Source: Lutispora sp.
GTDB lineage: Bacteria; Bacillota; Clostridia; Lutisporales; Lutisporaceae
Length of the DNA: 64,000 bases
Assembly: GCA_028709965.1 (NCBI GenBank)
Contig: JAQUTA010000002.1
Span: 18,622 to 82,621 of the forward strand
Direction of reading: 5' to 3'
Of this stretch, positions 19,326-29,294 are shown in pieces. A program made the position numbers and the translations under genes. A model generated the notes under the pieces. The model was not told where the DNA came from. It was given only the letters and a program-made list of their open reading frames with translations, and ran no database searches. Position 1 is the first letter of the stretch. The number at the start of each line of letters is the position of its first letter.

Positions 19326-19976
19326 ATGAAAAGACTTGAAATTATAAAGAAAATAGTAGATACAGGCATTGTTGCAGTGGTGCGTACAGAATCTAAGGAA
19401 CAGGGTATAAAAATTGTTGAAGCTATAAAAAAAGGTGGAATCAATATTATCGAAATAACAATGACAGTTCCGGAAGCTTTAAACATAATAAATGAAATAT
19501 CCAAGACGTATAAAGATGATGATGTAATCATTGGAGCAGGTACAGTTTTAGATCCGGAAACTGCAAGAGCATGCATGTTAGCCGGAGCTCAATATATAAT
19601 TAGCCCTAATTTGAATGTAGATACTCTAAAAATATGTAATCGTTATAGAGTACCATCATTCCCCGGTGTTATGACTGTTAAAGAAGCTATAGAAGCAATG
19701 GAATATGGTGCTGAAATATTAAAACTCTTCCCGGGGAGTGCTTTTAAGCCTTCAATAATTAAGGCATTTAAAGGTCCTTTACCATATGCCAATTTCATGC
19801 CTACGGGAGGGGTAGATATAAGTAATATAAAGGATTGGTTTGAAGCAGGTGCAGTAGCAGTTGCTACCGGTAGCAACCTAACAAAGGGTGCAAAATCAGG
19901 AGATTATGAAATGGTGACAAAGACTGCTAAAGAATTGGTAGAAGAAGTAGCTAAATTTAAAAAGAGCAGGAGGTAA
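19326..19976 (+). CDS. eda: 2-dehydro-3-deoxy-phosphogluconate (KDPG/KHG) aldolase
   Basis: VAVVRTES, IIEITMTVPEAL, IGAGTVLDPETAR, AQYIISPNLN, LKLFPGSAF, MPTGGV. Confidence 0.94.
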   Translation: MKRLEIIKKIVDTGIVAVVRTESKEQGIKIVEAIKKGGINIIEITMTVPEALNIINEISKTYKDDDVIIGAGTVLDPETARACMLAGAQYIISPNLNVDTLKICNRYRVPSFPGVMTVKEAIEAMEYGAEILKLFPGSAFKPSIIKAFKGPLPYANFMPTGGVDISNIKDWFEAGAVAVATGSNLTKGAKSGDYEMVTKTAKELVEEVAKFKKSRR

Positions 19977-19980
19977 CTTA

Positions 19981-21003
19981 ATGAAAAAATTTGTGGCTTT
20001 TGGGGAAGTGATGCTTAGATTATCACCCATTGGTTATGAGAGGTTTGTCCAAGCAAAGCAGTTTAATGTTTTTTTTGCCGGGGGTGAAGCAAATGTGGCA
20101 GCATCTTTAGCAAACTTTGGGTTAGATAGTTATTACGTAACAAAGCTTCCTGCCCATGAAATAGGGCAAGCTGCTATTAATGAAATGAGACGTTTTGGAA
20201 TAAAAACAGATTTTGTGGTTAGAGGTGGAAATAGAATAGGTGTGTATTTTTGTGAAAAGGGAGCATCACAAAGGCCTTCAAAAGTTATATATGATAGAGG
20301 AGCATCATCCATTGCAGAAGCCAAAAGAGATGACTTTGATTGGAAAAGCATATTAAATGGAGCAAAGTGGTTTCATTTCACCGGAATAACACCAGCATTA
20401 TCAGATAACTGTATTGATATTACATTAGATGCTTTAAAAGTTGCAAAAGAATCAGGAGTAGCTATTAGCGTAGATCTAAACTATAGAAATAAATTGTGGT
20501 CAACAAAAAAAGCAAATGAAGTCATGACTGAGCTTGTTAAGTACTGTGATGTATTGATTGCAAATGAAGAAGATGCAGAAAAAGTATTCGATATAAAAGC
20601 CGGAAAGACTGATGTTAAAGAAGGTAAATTGTGTGATGAAGGATATAAAGAAGTAGCAAAAGAGTTGCATAATAGGTTCGGCTTAAAAATTGTTGCTTTT
20701 ACTTTGAGAGAAAGCCATTCCGCATCTTATAATGGTTGGTCCGGAATGCTATATGACGGGAAACAATACTATAAATCGAAAAAATACGACATAAACATAA
20801 TTGACCGCGTTGGTGGTGGCGATTCTTTCTGTGGTGGACTTATATATGGACTTTCTTCAGGTATGGATAATCAATCAGCATTAGAGTTTGCAACAGCTGC
20901 CTCTTGCTTGAAACATAGCATTGAAGGCGACTTTAACATGATGTCTATTGATGAAGTCCAAAACCTTATGAAAGGTGATGCATCCGGCAGGGTTCAACGA
21001 TGA
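19981..21003 (+). CDS. kdgK: 2-keto-3-deoxygluconate kinase (PfkB family sugar kinase)
   Basis: GEVMLRLSP, GGEANVAASLANFG, VDLNYRNKLWS, DRVGGGDSFCGGLIYG. Confidence 0.88.
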   Translation: MKKFVAFGEVMLRLSPIGYERFVQAKQFNVFFAGGEANVAASLANFGLDSYYVTKLPAHEIGQAAINEMRRFGIKTDFVVRGGNRIGVYFCEKGASQRPSKVIYDRGASSIAEAKRDDFDWKSILNGAKWFHFTGITPALSDNCIDITLDALKVAKESGVAISVDLNYRNKLWSTKKANEVMTELVKYCDVLIANEEDAEKVFDIKAGKTDVKEGKLCDEGYKEVAKELHNRFGLKIVAFTLRESHSASYNGWSGMLYDGKQYYKSKKYDINIIDRVGGGDSFCGGLIYGLSSGMDNQSALEFATAASCLKHSIEGDFNMMSIDEVQNLMKGDASGRVQR

Positions 21004-21422
21004 TACATTAATGATATGTTGGAGAAGATATATTATTAATGTTGCTCTACTTCACTTGCAAAGCGTATAGACTATGGTTATTAAATAAGCAATTTTGGCA
21101 GTTAAAGAAAGAAGGTATTTTAAAAAAAATGTCGAATTAATTGAATGAGACTAATATAAAACGCTGTTTTAAGATATGAAACAACCAAGATATAAACTTC
21201 AGGAGGTATAGAAAAAGTAAATAGATAGAATCTTTTTTTGAATGAGTGAAAAACAGTTATTGCATTAGTTGTTGCAAAAATTACATAGGTCAATGCTTAA
21301 ATGTTTAGCACTTATGAATTAGATATGAGGAGAATACTTTGTAAATTGTTTTAAGTTAAATACAGAGTCCTTAATTTTCATTTAAGTTTACAAATCGTTG
21401 ATTAAGAAAGGAGATATTAAAA

Positions 21423-22274
21423 ATGAAAAGAAAACTTACTTTGATTATGGTGGTTGTTTTAGTAATTGGCCTGATAATGGTGGGGTGCAGCAGCCTTGGT
21501 AGCAAGGCAGCAAACTCAGGAACTGAGAATTCTGACAATGGAAATAAGCTGCCACTTTCAGGAAGACATTTTGTAATTGGTGTGAATGCAGAATGTGCGC
21601 CATATGAAAGCATTGATGCAAAGGGTAATTTTGTAGGATTTGATATAGATTTTGCGGATGCCCTTTCTAAGAAATTAGGATTTACACATGAATGGAAGGA
21701 CATGGAGTTTTTTGGGCTAATTGGTGAAGTTCAGGGAAAAAAAATAGATATGGTAATATCATGTCTTTCCGGAACTGAAGAGCGAAAAAAGAAGGTAGAC
21801 TTTTCAACAGGATACAATTATAGTATCTCATGTATCATTTCTAAACCGGGCAGTGGAATTGAAACAGTAGATGATTTAAAGGGAAAGAAGGTTGGTGCAG
21901 CAGCAGGTAGCAATTTTGAAGCATTAATCAAGGCAGTTCCGGGAACTAAATTAATAAGTTATGATAGCACTGTACCCGCGGTTTCAATTGTGGGAACTCC
22001 GGAACTTGATGCTCTTATAGAATTATCTACATTTGGTGAGCACTATGCAGCACCTGCAGGGCTGGAAGCACATGTTATACCCAAGACCATTGCTGAAGAG
22101 CTTGCAGGGGAAAGACCTTTAGCAATTGCATTTCCGAAGGGTAGCGATTTGGTTCCAATCTTTGACCAAGCTATAGCCGAACTTGAAGAAGAAGGAGTTA
22201 TGAATGAAATCTGTGCAAAGTGGCTTGGGCAGGATTATGTTGATAAGCTTCCAATATTTTATGAAAAAGAATAG
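21423..22274 (+). CDS. Polar amino acid-type ABC transporter substrate-binding lipoprotein
   Basis: Lipobox VGCS; FVIGVNAECAPYESIDAKGNFVGFDIDFADALSKKLG. Confidence 0.9.
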   Translation: MKRKLTLIMVVVLVIGLIMVGCSSLGSKAANSGTENSDNGNKLPLSGRHFVIGVNAECAPYESIDAKGNFVGFDIDFADALSKKLGFTHEWKDMEFFGLIGEVQGKKIDMVISCLSGTEERKKKVDFSTGYNYSISCIISKPGSGIETVDDLKGKKVGAAAGSNFEALIKAVPGTKLISYDSTVPAVSIVGTPELDALIELSTFGEHYAAPAGLEAHVIPKTIAEELAGERPLAIAFPKGSDLVPIFDQAIAELEEEGVMNEICAKWLGQDYVDKLPIFYEKE

Positions 22275-22464
22275 TCTAGTTTAGATATCTTTAAAATAAA
22301 TATTAATATTTTGTGCTTTACAGATAAAATAACGATATGAACATATTTAAGTGTCAAATTAAAGTTAACAGTCTTATACGAACTGAAAGAGCTTTTTTAA
22401 GGTTGGACATCAGTTAGAATTAGTATTTTTAAGCAAATAAATTAAGGAATTTGAAGGTGATATT

Positions 22465-23229
22465 TTGAATACAAATGTGAGTAAAAAAATTTATGATTTT
22501 TTTTCACTCCATGAGAAAGTAGCTATTGTTACAGGGTCTGGTAATGGTATCGGTAAAGCAACAGCCAAGATGATGGCTGAATTAGGTGCAAAAGTGATGG
22601 TCTGCGACATAGAAGAAGATAGTGTAAAAAAGACAGTAGAAGAAATTACTGCTTCAGGTGGTGTTGCAATCGGTATGTACTGTGATATTACAGATGTTTC
22701 AACGATTAAAAAAACAGTAGATAAGTGCGTTGATGAATTCGGTACGGTAGATATACTCGTAAACAATGCCGGAACGCCAGGTCGCTCCGGTGAAATTGGT
22801 GTGGTTGACCGAGAAGAATTGGAGCGTGTATTAAATGTAAATGTAACAGGTGTTTTTAACTTCATCAACGCAGTTGTACCTATTATGCGTGCGAAAAAAT
22901 ATGGCAAGATTGTTACCGTCAGCTCCGGAGCTGGTGTCATTGGAACCGGTACTTTTCAATATGCTGCATCGAAGGCCGCTGTTATCGGTATGAGCAAAGG
23001 ATTAGCGAGACAACTTGGCCGTGAGGGTATAAATGTCAACGTTGTTGCACCTGGTGTAACTCGAACCCGAATGGCTGATGATTGGGAGTTTGAAGAAGTT
23101 TTGGAGAGGTTCTATTTGGTAGCCGAGCCTGAAGATATGGCTGCAGCAATTACATTCCTATCTTCTGATTGTTCCAGGTATTTTTCCGGACAGGTTATCT
23201 CACCTAACGGTGGCGATTATATGTTTTAA
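22465..23229 (+). CDS. SDR-family oxidoreductase
   Basis: VAIVTGSGNGIGKATAKMM, VNNAG, YAASKAAVIGMSK. TTG start. Confidence 0.92.
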   Translation: MNTNVSKKIYDFFSLHEKVAIVTGSGNGIGKATAKMMAELGAKVMVCDIEEDSVKKTVEEITASGGVAIGMYCDITDVSTIKKTVDKCVDEFGTVDILVNNAGTPGRSGEIGVVDREELERVLNVNVTGVFNFINAVVPIMRAKKYGKIVTVSSGAGVIGTGTFQYAASKAAVIGMSKGLARQLGREGINVNVVAPGVTRTRMADDWEFEEVLERFYLVAEPEDMAAAITFLSSDCSRYFSGQVISPNGGDYMF

Positions 23230-23351
23230 GAAATGCCCCAGAATAGACTTGGTGTTGTGACTTATAATAAAAATATAATAGGTTTAGTATTGTGTGGGAA
23301 CCAAAGCTATAGTGTGATAGAAAACATTTATTAAGATAGGAGAATTAGTAA

Positions 23352-24023
23352 ATGATTGAAAATTTTATTACTATTTCTAATTATGCAGGACGCTATTTAC
23401 ATGGTATCGGCATTACTCTCTATATGACGGTGATGTGTGTGGCAGGTGGGTTTCTACTATCAATTCCACTGGCTCTTATGAAAATATCTAAAATAAAGGC
23501 ACTCAAACTAATAGGGTATATATACACAGATATTTTTCGCAGTGTTCCGGCTTTAGTTATTCTCTACCTTTCATATTTTGCGATACCTTCTGTTTTGAAA
23601 GTAACCATTAGTGCATCATTTGCTGCTTTTATTACATTATCAATGGTTTCAGCCGCGTATACTTCGGAGGCCCTTCGTGGTGGTGTAGAGGCAATCGATG
23701 TAGGACAAAAAGAAGCTGCAAAGGCGTTAGGTGTATCATATAACCGTACTATGTTTGATATTGTTTTGCCGCAGTCTTTGCGTGCTATTCTTCCTTCCTT
23801 AGTTAATGAGACAGTTGGTAATCTAAAAAGTACTTCACTTATATCTATCATTGGTGTTACTGATTTGATGCGTGTATCCAGACAAGTGATGGCAGACACA
23901 TACATAATGTTTGAACCACTAGTTGTTGCTGCAATTGTATATTATATATTAGTTAAGATTCTTTCCTATTTTGCTCAAAAGCTTGAGCAAAATCTTGGTA
24001 GAAGTGCGAGAAAACTTACTTGA
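23352..24023 (+). CDS. Polar amino acid-type ABC transporter permease
   Basis: IFRSVPALVILYL, EALRGGVEAIDVGQKEAAKALGVSYNRTMFDIVLPQSLRAILP. Confidence 0.93.
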   Translation: MIENFITISNYAGRYLHGIGITLYMTVMCVAGGFLLSIPLALMKISKIKALKLIGYIYTDIFRSVPALVILYLSYFAIPSVLKVTISASFAAFITLSMVSAAYTSEALRGGVEAIDVGQKEAAKALGVSYNRTMFDIVLPQSLRAILPSLVNETVGNLKSTSLISIIGVTDLMRVSRQVMADTYIMFEPLVVAAIVYYILVKILSYFAQKLEQNLGRSARKLT

Positions 24024-24049
24024 TTTAAACTGATACGAGGAGGTTAAAT

Positions 24050-24910
24050 ATGAATAAGTCAATCTGGCCGAATGGTGCAAAGTGTGCCTTTTCTTTCGGG
24101 TGGGATTTGGATGGTGATACAATTTGGCGTAATAAGGTTATTAAAATACCAAATGGTGAAAACTTTATAAGAAGTAAATCAATTGGATTATATGGCATCA
24201 TGAAGGGTGCCCATCGTATACTTGATATTATGGAAAAGTACAACCTGAAAAGCACATGGTTTGTTCCGGCAGAAAACGTAGAAAGATACCCTGAATTGAT
24301 AAAAGATATCCTGTCCTGTGGCCATGAAATAGCTAATCATGGTCTTGACCATGACGATTTTTATGGAAACACAATAGAAGAGCAATTAGATAATATTCGT
24401 CGCAGCCAGGATATATTCCGACGTATAGTAGGCAAACCGGCTGTAGGATTTAGACCAACAGGTCCTTTGCTTTCAGAAGTGGAACAGATTCTTTTTGAAA
24501 ATAGCAACACGTTATATTACAGCCGTGGTATGGCAGAAGAGAAGATTAGTTTTCATGAAGTCAATGGTAAAAGAACCTCGGCAGTGAGATTACCCTGTCG
24601 TCAGGAGCTGGATGAATACATACAGATGGTATATGGTTCATATCCGCAGGTCCTTGTTGGTCAGCCACGTATTGCACCCTATGAGGATGTATTAAGTAAT
24701 TTTATTCGGGAATTCGAAGGGGCAATACGGTTCGGAAGTGCAATAACATCAGCTTTTCACCCCCAAGTATCAGGTACTCCCGGAAAGGCCGAAATTATAG
24801 AAAAGCTATGTGAATATATTACTACAAACCCGGATATATGGTGTACCACGTGTGAGGAGATAGCAAGACATTGGAAAGAAAATATGGAGGGGGTAAGTCA
24901 TGTTTGTTAG
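24050..24910 (+). CDS. Polysaccharide deacetylase-family (CE4/NodB-like) hydrolase
   Basis: FSFGWDLDGDT, KYNLKSTWFVPAENVERYPELIKDILSCGHEIANHGLDHDDF, GFRPTGP; no signal peptide. Confidence 0.85.
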   Translation: MNKSIWPNGAKCAFSFGWDLDGDTIWRNKVIKIPNGENFIRSKSIGLYGIMKGAHRILDIMEKYNLKSTWFVPAENVERYPELIKDILSCGHEIANHGLDHDDFYGNTIEEQLDNIRRSQDIFRRIVGKPAVGFRPTGPLLSEVEQILFENSNTLYYSRGMAEEKISFHEVNGKRTSAVRLPCRQELDEYIQMVYGSYPQVLVGQPRIAPYEDVLSNFIREFEGAIRFGSAITSAFHPQVSGTPGKAEIIEKLCEYITTNPDIWCTTCEEIARHWKENMEGVSHVC

Positions 24911-25793
24911 AAAGACTAAATGGCCCGGCGGGGCTAATAATGCTGTTATGATATCTGTTAATGTAGATGCAGAATATTACATACGAGTTTTTGATCCGAA
25001 CCTCAAAGTTGATGACAATAATTTTCTGGATATGGGTAAAGAGAGCATTGAAATTGGATTACCGCGTTTACTTGACATTCTTAATCGTTATAATATAAAA
25101 GCTACTTTTTTTGTACCTGGTGCTATAGCTGAAAAATATTCTGATGCATTAATTACTGTTGCTGAAGCAGGCCACGAGATTGGCTGCCACGGGTATGAAC
25201 ATGAGCACATGGGAGCACTGACTCCGGAAGAACAATATAGAGCTATACAAAAGGGTATGGAAGCCATACGGAAAGTATGTGGAAACAATCCTGTAGGCTT
25301 CCGCGCACCGGAGGGCGAAATCACAATAGATACCCTCATAGCTGCAAAAAGGCTTGGCCTTTGCTACTCCAGTTCTCTACATGCTGATGATGTTCCATAT
25401 TACACTGATTTGGGAGAAGATAGGCTTTTAGAAATACCTATTCACTGGTCACTTTATGATCTGCCTTATTTTGCATTTAATTTTTCGCCCCCTATACCTG
25501 CCGGACAGTCCAGGATTGCATGTAGTGACAAGGTGCTTAATAATTGGAAGTGGGAATATGACGGTTTTCATCGATATGGGTCCTGTTACGTACTGCAGAT
25601 AGACCCGCAATGTATCGGTTCTCAGGGCAAAATATATATGCTGGAGGGAATACTGGATTATATTTTAGAAAAAGGTAATGCGTGGTTTGCAACAGGCTAT
25701 GATATATTTAATTATTATGAAAAATTAGAAAGCGAAGATGCTTCTGCATACGTTTATAATCAAGTTTTAGCTCCAAATGTTGAGAAACGCTAG
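24900..25793 (+). CDS. Polysaccharide deacetylase-family (CE4/NodB-like) hydrolase, paralog
   Basis: NVDAEYYI, YNIKATFFVPGAIAEKYSDALITVAEAGHEIGCHGYEHEHMG, GFRAPEGE; overlaps previous gene. Confidence 0.87.
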   Translation: MFVRKTKWPGGANNAVMISVNVDAEYYIRVFDPNLKVDDNNFLDMGKESIEIGLPRLLDILNRYNIKATFFVPGAIAEKYSDALITVAEAGHEIGCHGYEHEHMGALTPEEQYRAIQKGMEAIRKVCGNNPVGFRAPEGEITIDTLIAAKRLGLCYSSSLHADDVPYYTDLGEDRLLEIPIHWSLYDLPYFAFNFSPPIPAGQSRIACSDKVLNNWKWEYDGFHRYGSCYVLQIDPQCIGSQGKIYMLEGILDYILEKGNAWFATGYDIFNYYEKLESEDASAYVYNQVLAPNVEKR

Positions 25794-25925
25794 TAAAGCA
25801 ACATAAATTTTTATAGAATTTATAATTTTATTATTTGCGGAGAGAGGTTTTAAGGATACTAAGTATTACTTTTAAATTGAAAAGTTTCACAAGTGCCAAG
25901 GTTTTACAGAAAGCAGGTGACAATT

Positions 25926-26660
25926 ATGAAAGAAGTAGTTATACAAATAAAGAATGTTAATAAGTCATTTGGAGATCTGCATGTACTTAAAGATATAAGT
26001 ATCAATATATTTAAGGGTGAGATAATTTCGATTATTGGTCCTTCCGGTTCCGGAAAATCTACTTTATTGAGGTGCATAAATTTTCTGGAAGAGCCTCAAT
26101 CAGGGCAAATATTGTTTGATAATATTGATATTACTCACTCCCAGGAAACAGTACAGCTAATTAGACAGCGAATAGGAATGGTATTTCAACATTTTAACCT
26201 ATTTCAAAACTTTACTGTGTTGAAAAACATGATGTACGCACCTTTAGTTGTAAAGAAAGAACCTAAAGATAAGTTGCATGAAAAGTGTTTAAAGCTATTG
26301 GAACGTGTAGGTCTCTCTGATAAAGTAAATGAGTATCCAGCAATGCTTTCCGGAGGGCAGCAACAGCGAGTTGCAATAGCTCGGGCTTTAGCGATGGATC
26401 CAGAGGTGATACTTTTTGATGAGCCTACATCAGCACTTGACCCTGAAATGGTATCTGAAGTGTTGGATGTTATCAAGGGACTGGCAGAAACAGGCATTAC
26501 TATGGTCTTAGTAACCCATGAAATGGGATTTGCGCGTGAAATTTCTGATCGTGTCATATTTATGGATGAAGGCATGATTATTGAAGATTGTCCGACAACT
26601 GATTTCTTTAATAATCCGAAATCTGAGCGGACAAAATACTTTTTAAATAAGATGTTATAA
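25926..26660 (+). CDS. Polar amino acid-type ABC transporter ATPase
   Basis: [58 protein letters not shown]. Confidence 0.94.
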   Translation: MKEVVIQIKNVNKSFGDLHVLKDISINIFKGEIISIIGPSGSGKSTLLRCINFLEEPQSGQILFDNIDITHSQETVQLIRQRIGMVFQHFNLFQNFTVLKNMMYAPLVVKKEPKDKLHEKCLKLLERVGLSDKVNEYPAMLSGGQQQRVAIARALAMDPEVILFDEPTSALDPEMVSEVLDVIKGLAETGITMVLVTHEMGFAREISDRVIFMDEGMIIEDCPTTDFFNNPKSERTKYFLNKML

Positions 26661-26896
26661 GACATTGCATGATGTTGTTAAGAGGCTTATGTTTAATATT
26701 GCACAAAGCTTCAGCTTTACCTTATAAGTTAATTTGCACACTGTAAACTCTGAAATTAGCTTACAGCTATTTAGTGGGGATAATCTGAAAATTGTATTTA
26801 AAATCTTTTAAAGAAATGTGATAAAGATGTAAATTAAGAATGTAGTTATTAAGATATTTTCTGTTTATCTAAAACTAATAATTAGGAGGGGATTTT

Positions 26897-28234
26897 ATGT
26901 CAACAACTTTAAATTTTTTGGCACAGGAGTACGTCGATCTTACTGTTGCTAAAGAAAGGCATGAAAAATCAACAGACGTTTATTGGTATACTCCACAACC
27001 TTATTGGAAAAGGGAAGATATGAGCTTTAGTCGTGATGAGAAAACTTTGATGGAACCTTTAATGGATGTAAAAAGCGAAGGAAGGACTTTGAATGATATT
27101 CTAGATGAAAGTGATTTTCTTATTTCTTGTCTAGAGCTTTATAAAAACAAAGCAAAGTTAGAAGAAATGGATCGTGTCAATTACCTTATTGATCACGCAA
27201 TCAGTCTTAAAACGAGAGCGCTTATATTGCTTGGTGAGAATATATCTTACGATGATATGACGGACAAATTCTATAATCTTGTTGCTCCTATATTTGATTA
27301 CTCAAAATTCGATGAAATACTCAAAGAGTTGGATGATACTCTTCCAGGCACAGGTCCACTCTCAGATAGAATTATCGACTTTAAAAGAAAAATACTTGTT
27401 CCAAGAGATAAGTTACCTAGAACACTTACTGCTGTTACACAAGAGTTTCATAACTTTGCAGTAAAGAATATGGATATTTCTAAATATAATATGCCACGCT
27501 TGGGCTTTAAAAATCTGAACGGGTTGCCTTTCCTAACAATATTCTATGGCTATTGCTATGATCGATTTGAATATTTTAGATATTTAGGTCTTGATTATCC
27601 TTATACTGTTGATAAAATGGTGGAAGTTATTGGACATGAGATGGAACCTGGGCACTTGACATATTTTGAGATGAGGATGAAGACATTTATAGATACATCA
27701 TACCCGGAGATGAGCATTATTGCCCAGCATGCCCCATCAAGTGCTTTCAGCGAGGGATCAGCACGCAGGTCAGTCTATATGTGTTTTGACAACTCCATGG
27801 ATAAGCTTATTGAATTTGAAAGAGACGTAATATTTGATCTTGGTGGTTTGGATAAAGGTCTTTGCAAATGTATGGATGTTTGGCATAGATTTATGGACAT
27901 TTCAAATTATGGAAAACTTGAGGTTGAACGCAACTTATGGGATGGCGTTTGGTCAAAAACCGATGCAAGTAAATTTATGGAAAAATACCTTATAGCGGAC
28001 CCGGGTAAAGGAAGTGAAATGGTTAATCATTTACCGGAAGATGATGGACACTTTGTATGCCACGATTATGGCCGTGACATAGTTGGTGAGTATTTTTCAT
28101 CCGCTGCGGAGAATACTGATAAACAATGGAAACTCTACCAAAAACTATGCAAGTCGCATATGTCTATGAAAGGTATTAAAGACAAAACATACAAGGTTAG
28201 TTTGTCCGGTGATGATGACTTTTTGATTGTGTAA
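26897..28234 (+). CDS. DUF885-like putative metallohydrolase
   Basis: HEMEPGH (HExxPGH) and FSEGSA motifs reminiscent of DUF885; no signal peptide. Confidence 0.5.
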   Translation: MSTTLNFLAQEYVDLTVAKERHEKSTDVYWYTPQPYWKREDMSFSRDEKTLMEPLMDVKSEGRTLNDILDESDFLISCLELYKNKAKLEEMDRVNYLIDHAISLKTRALILLGENISYDDMTDKFYNLVAPIFDYSKFDEILKELDDTLPGTGPLSDRIIDFKRKILVPRDKLPRTLTAVTQEFHNFAVKNMDISKYNMPRLGFKNLNGLPFLTIFYGYCYDRFEYFRYLGLDYPYTVDKMVEVIGHEMEPGHLTYFEMRMKTFIDTSYPEMSIIAQHAPSSAFSEGSARRSVYMCFDNSMDKLIEFERDVIFDLGGLDKGLCKCMDVWHRFMDISNYGKLEVERNLWDGVWSKTDASKFMEKYLIADPGKGSEMVNHLPEDDGHFVCHDYGRDIVGEYFSSAAENTDKQWKLYQKLCKSHMSMKGIKDKTYKVSLSGDDDFLIV

Positions 28235-28306
28235 ATTTTAATATTCGAAAGACTAGGAAAAAATGCTAACGATTGGCTCTAATTTGAGAAAGGAATGGAT
28301 GCAATC

Positions 28307-29230
28307 ATGAGCAAAAAAGTTATTATAACATCAGAATTTTTTGGAAGATATTCAAATGAGGCTGAAAAGATTTTAAAAAGCAATGGATTTGAAGTCATTC
28401 CAAATCCTTATGATAAGTTTTTGAATGAAGACGAGATAATATCAATTATTGGTGAGGCTGATGCTATTATATGCGATTTAGAGGGTATTACCAAAAAAGT
28501 AATAGATAATGCACCAAATCTTAAAGTTATATCAAGACGTGGAGTGGGCATTGATTCAGTTGATATAGAATATGCAAAGGAAAAAGGCATAAAAATTAAA
28601 AGAACACTTGGAGTTGTAGAAAGACCTGTCGCTGAACTAGTGATGGCTTATATACTTCAGATATACAGAAACATAAGTGAATCAAATGAAGAAATGAAAA
28701 ATAACAGATGGGTAAAGTTATTGGGGAGAAGTACGGAAGGTAAAGTTATGGGCATTGTTGGTTTAGGTAACATTGGAATAGAGGTGGCAAGGAAAGCTAA
28801 AGCATTTGATATGGAAGTGATTTATAGCGGAACTAGAAAACATGAGAAGGAGAAGAAGCTAGGATTAGAATATGCTACCTTTGAGGAATTGCTTGAAAAA
28901 TCAGATATAATCAGTATACATGTTTCTTTATCAGATTCTACAAGGGATATGTTTAATTATGATGTAATGAAACAGATGAAAAAACAACCAATTCTTATTA
29001 ATACAGCAAGAGGTCCTATTGTAAATGAAAAAGATTTGAAAAAAGCTCTAAATAATGGTTTAGTTTCTTATGCAGCAATTGATGTATATGATAAAGAGCC
29101 TAAAACAGATTCTACTTTAGTAAATTGTGATAATGCCTTGCTAACTCCGCATAATGGCACTTTTACAAAAGAAGTATTTATAAAGATGGATATTTTAGCA
29201 GCAAAAAATATAATAGAAACCCTATGTTAG
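28307..29230 (+). CDS. D-isomer-specific 2-hydroxyacid dehydrogenase (phosphoglycerate dehydrogenase-like)
   Basis: VGLGNIGIEVARKAKAF, LINTARGPIVNEKDL, TPHNGT. Confidence 0.9.
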   Translation: MSKKVIITSEFFGRYSNEAEKILKSNGFEVIPNPYDKFLNEDEIISIIGEADAIICDLEGITKKVIDNAPNLKVISRRGVGIDSVDIEYAKEKGIKIKRTLGVVERPVAELVMAYILQIYRNISESNEEMKNNRWVKLLGRSTEGKVMGIVGLGNIGIEVARKAKAFDMEVIYSGTRKHEKEKKLGLEYATFEELLEKSDIISIHVSLSDSTRDMFNYDVMKQMKKQPILINTARGPIVNEKDLKKALNNGLVSYAAIDVYDKEPKTDSTLVNCDNALLTPHNGTFTKEVFIKMDILAAKNIIETLC

Positions 29231-29294
29231 TCTTATATTTAGAAATGCAAATGAAGTTATATGGCAAGATTCACAAACTAGAAGGGAAGACAAT

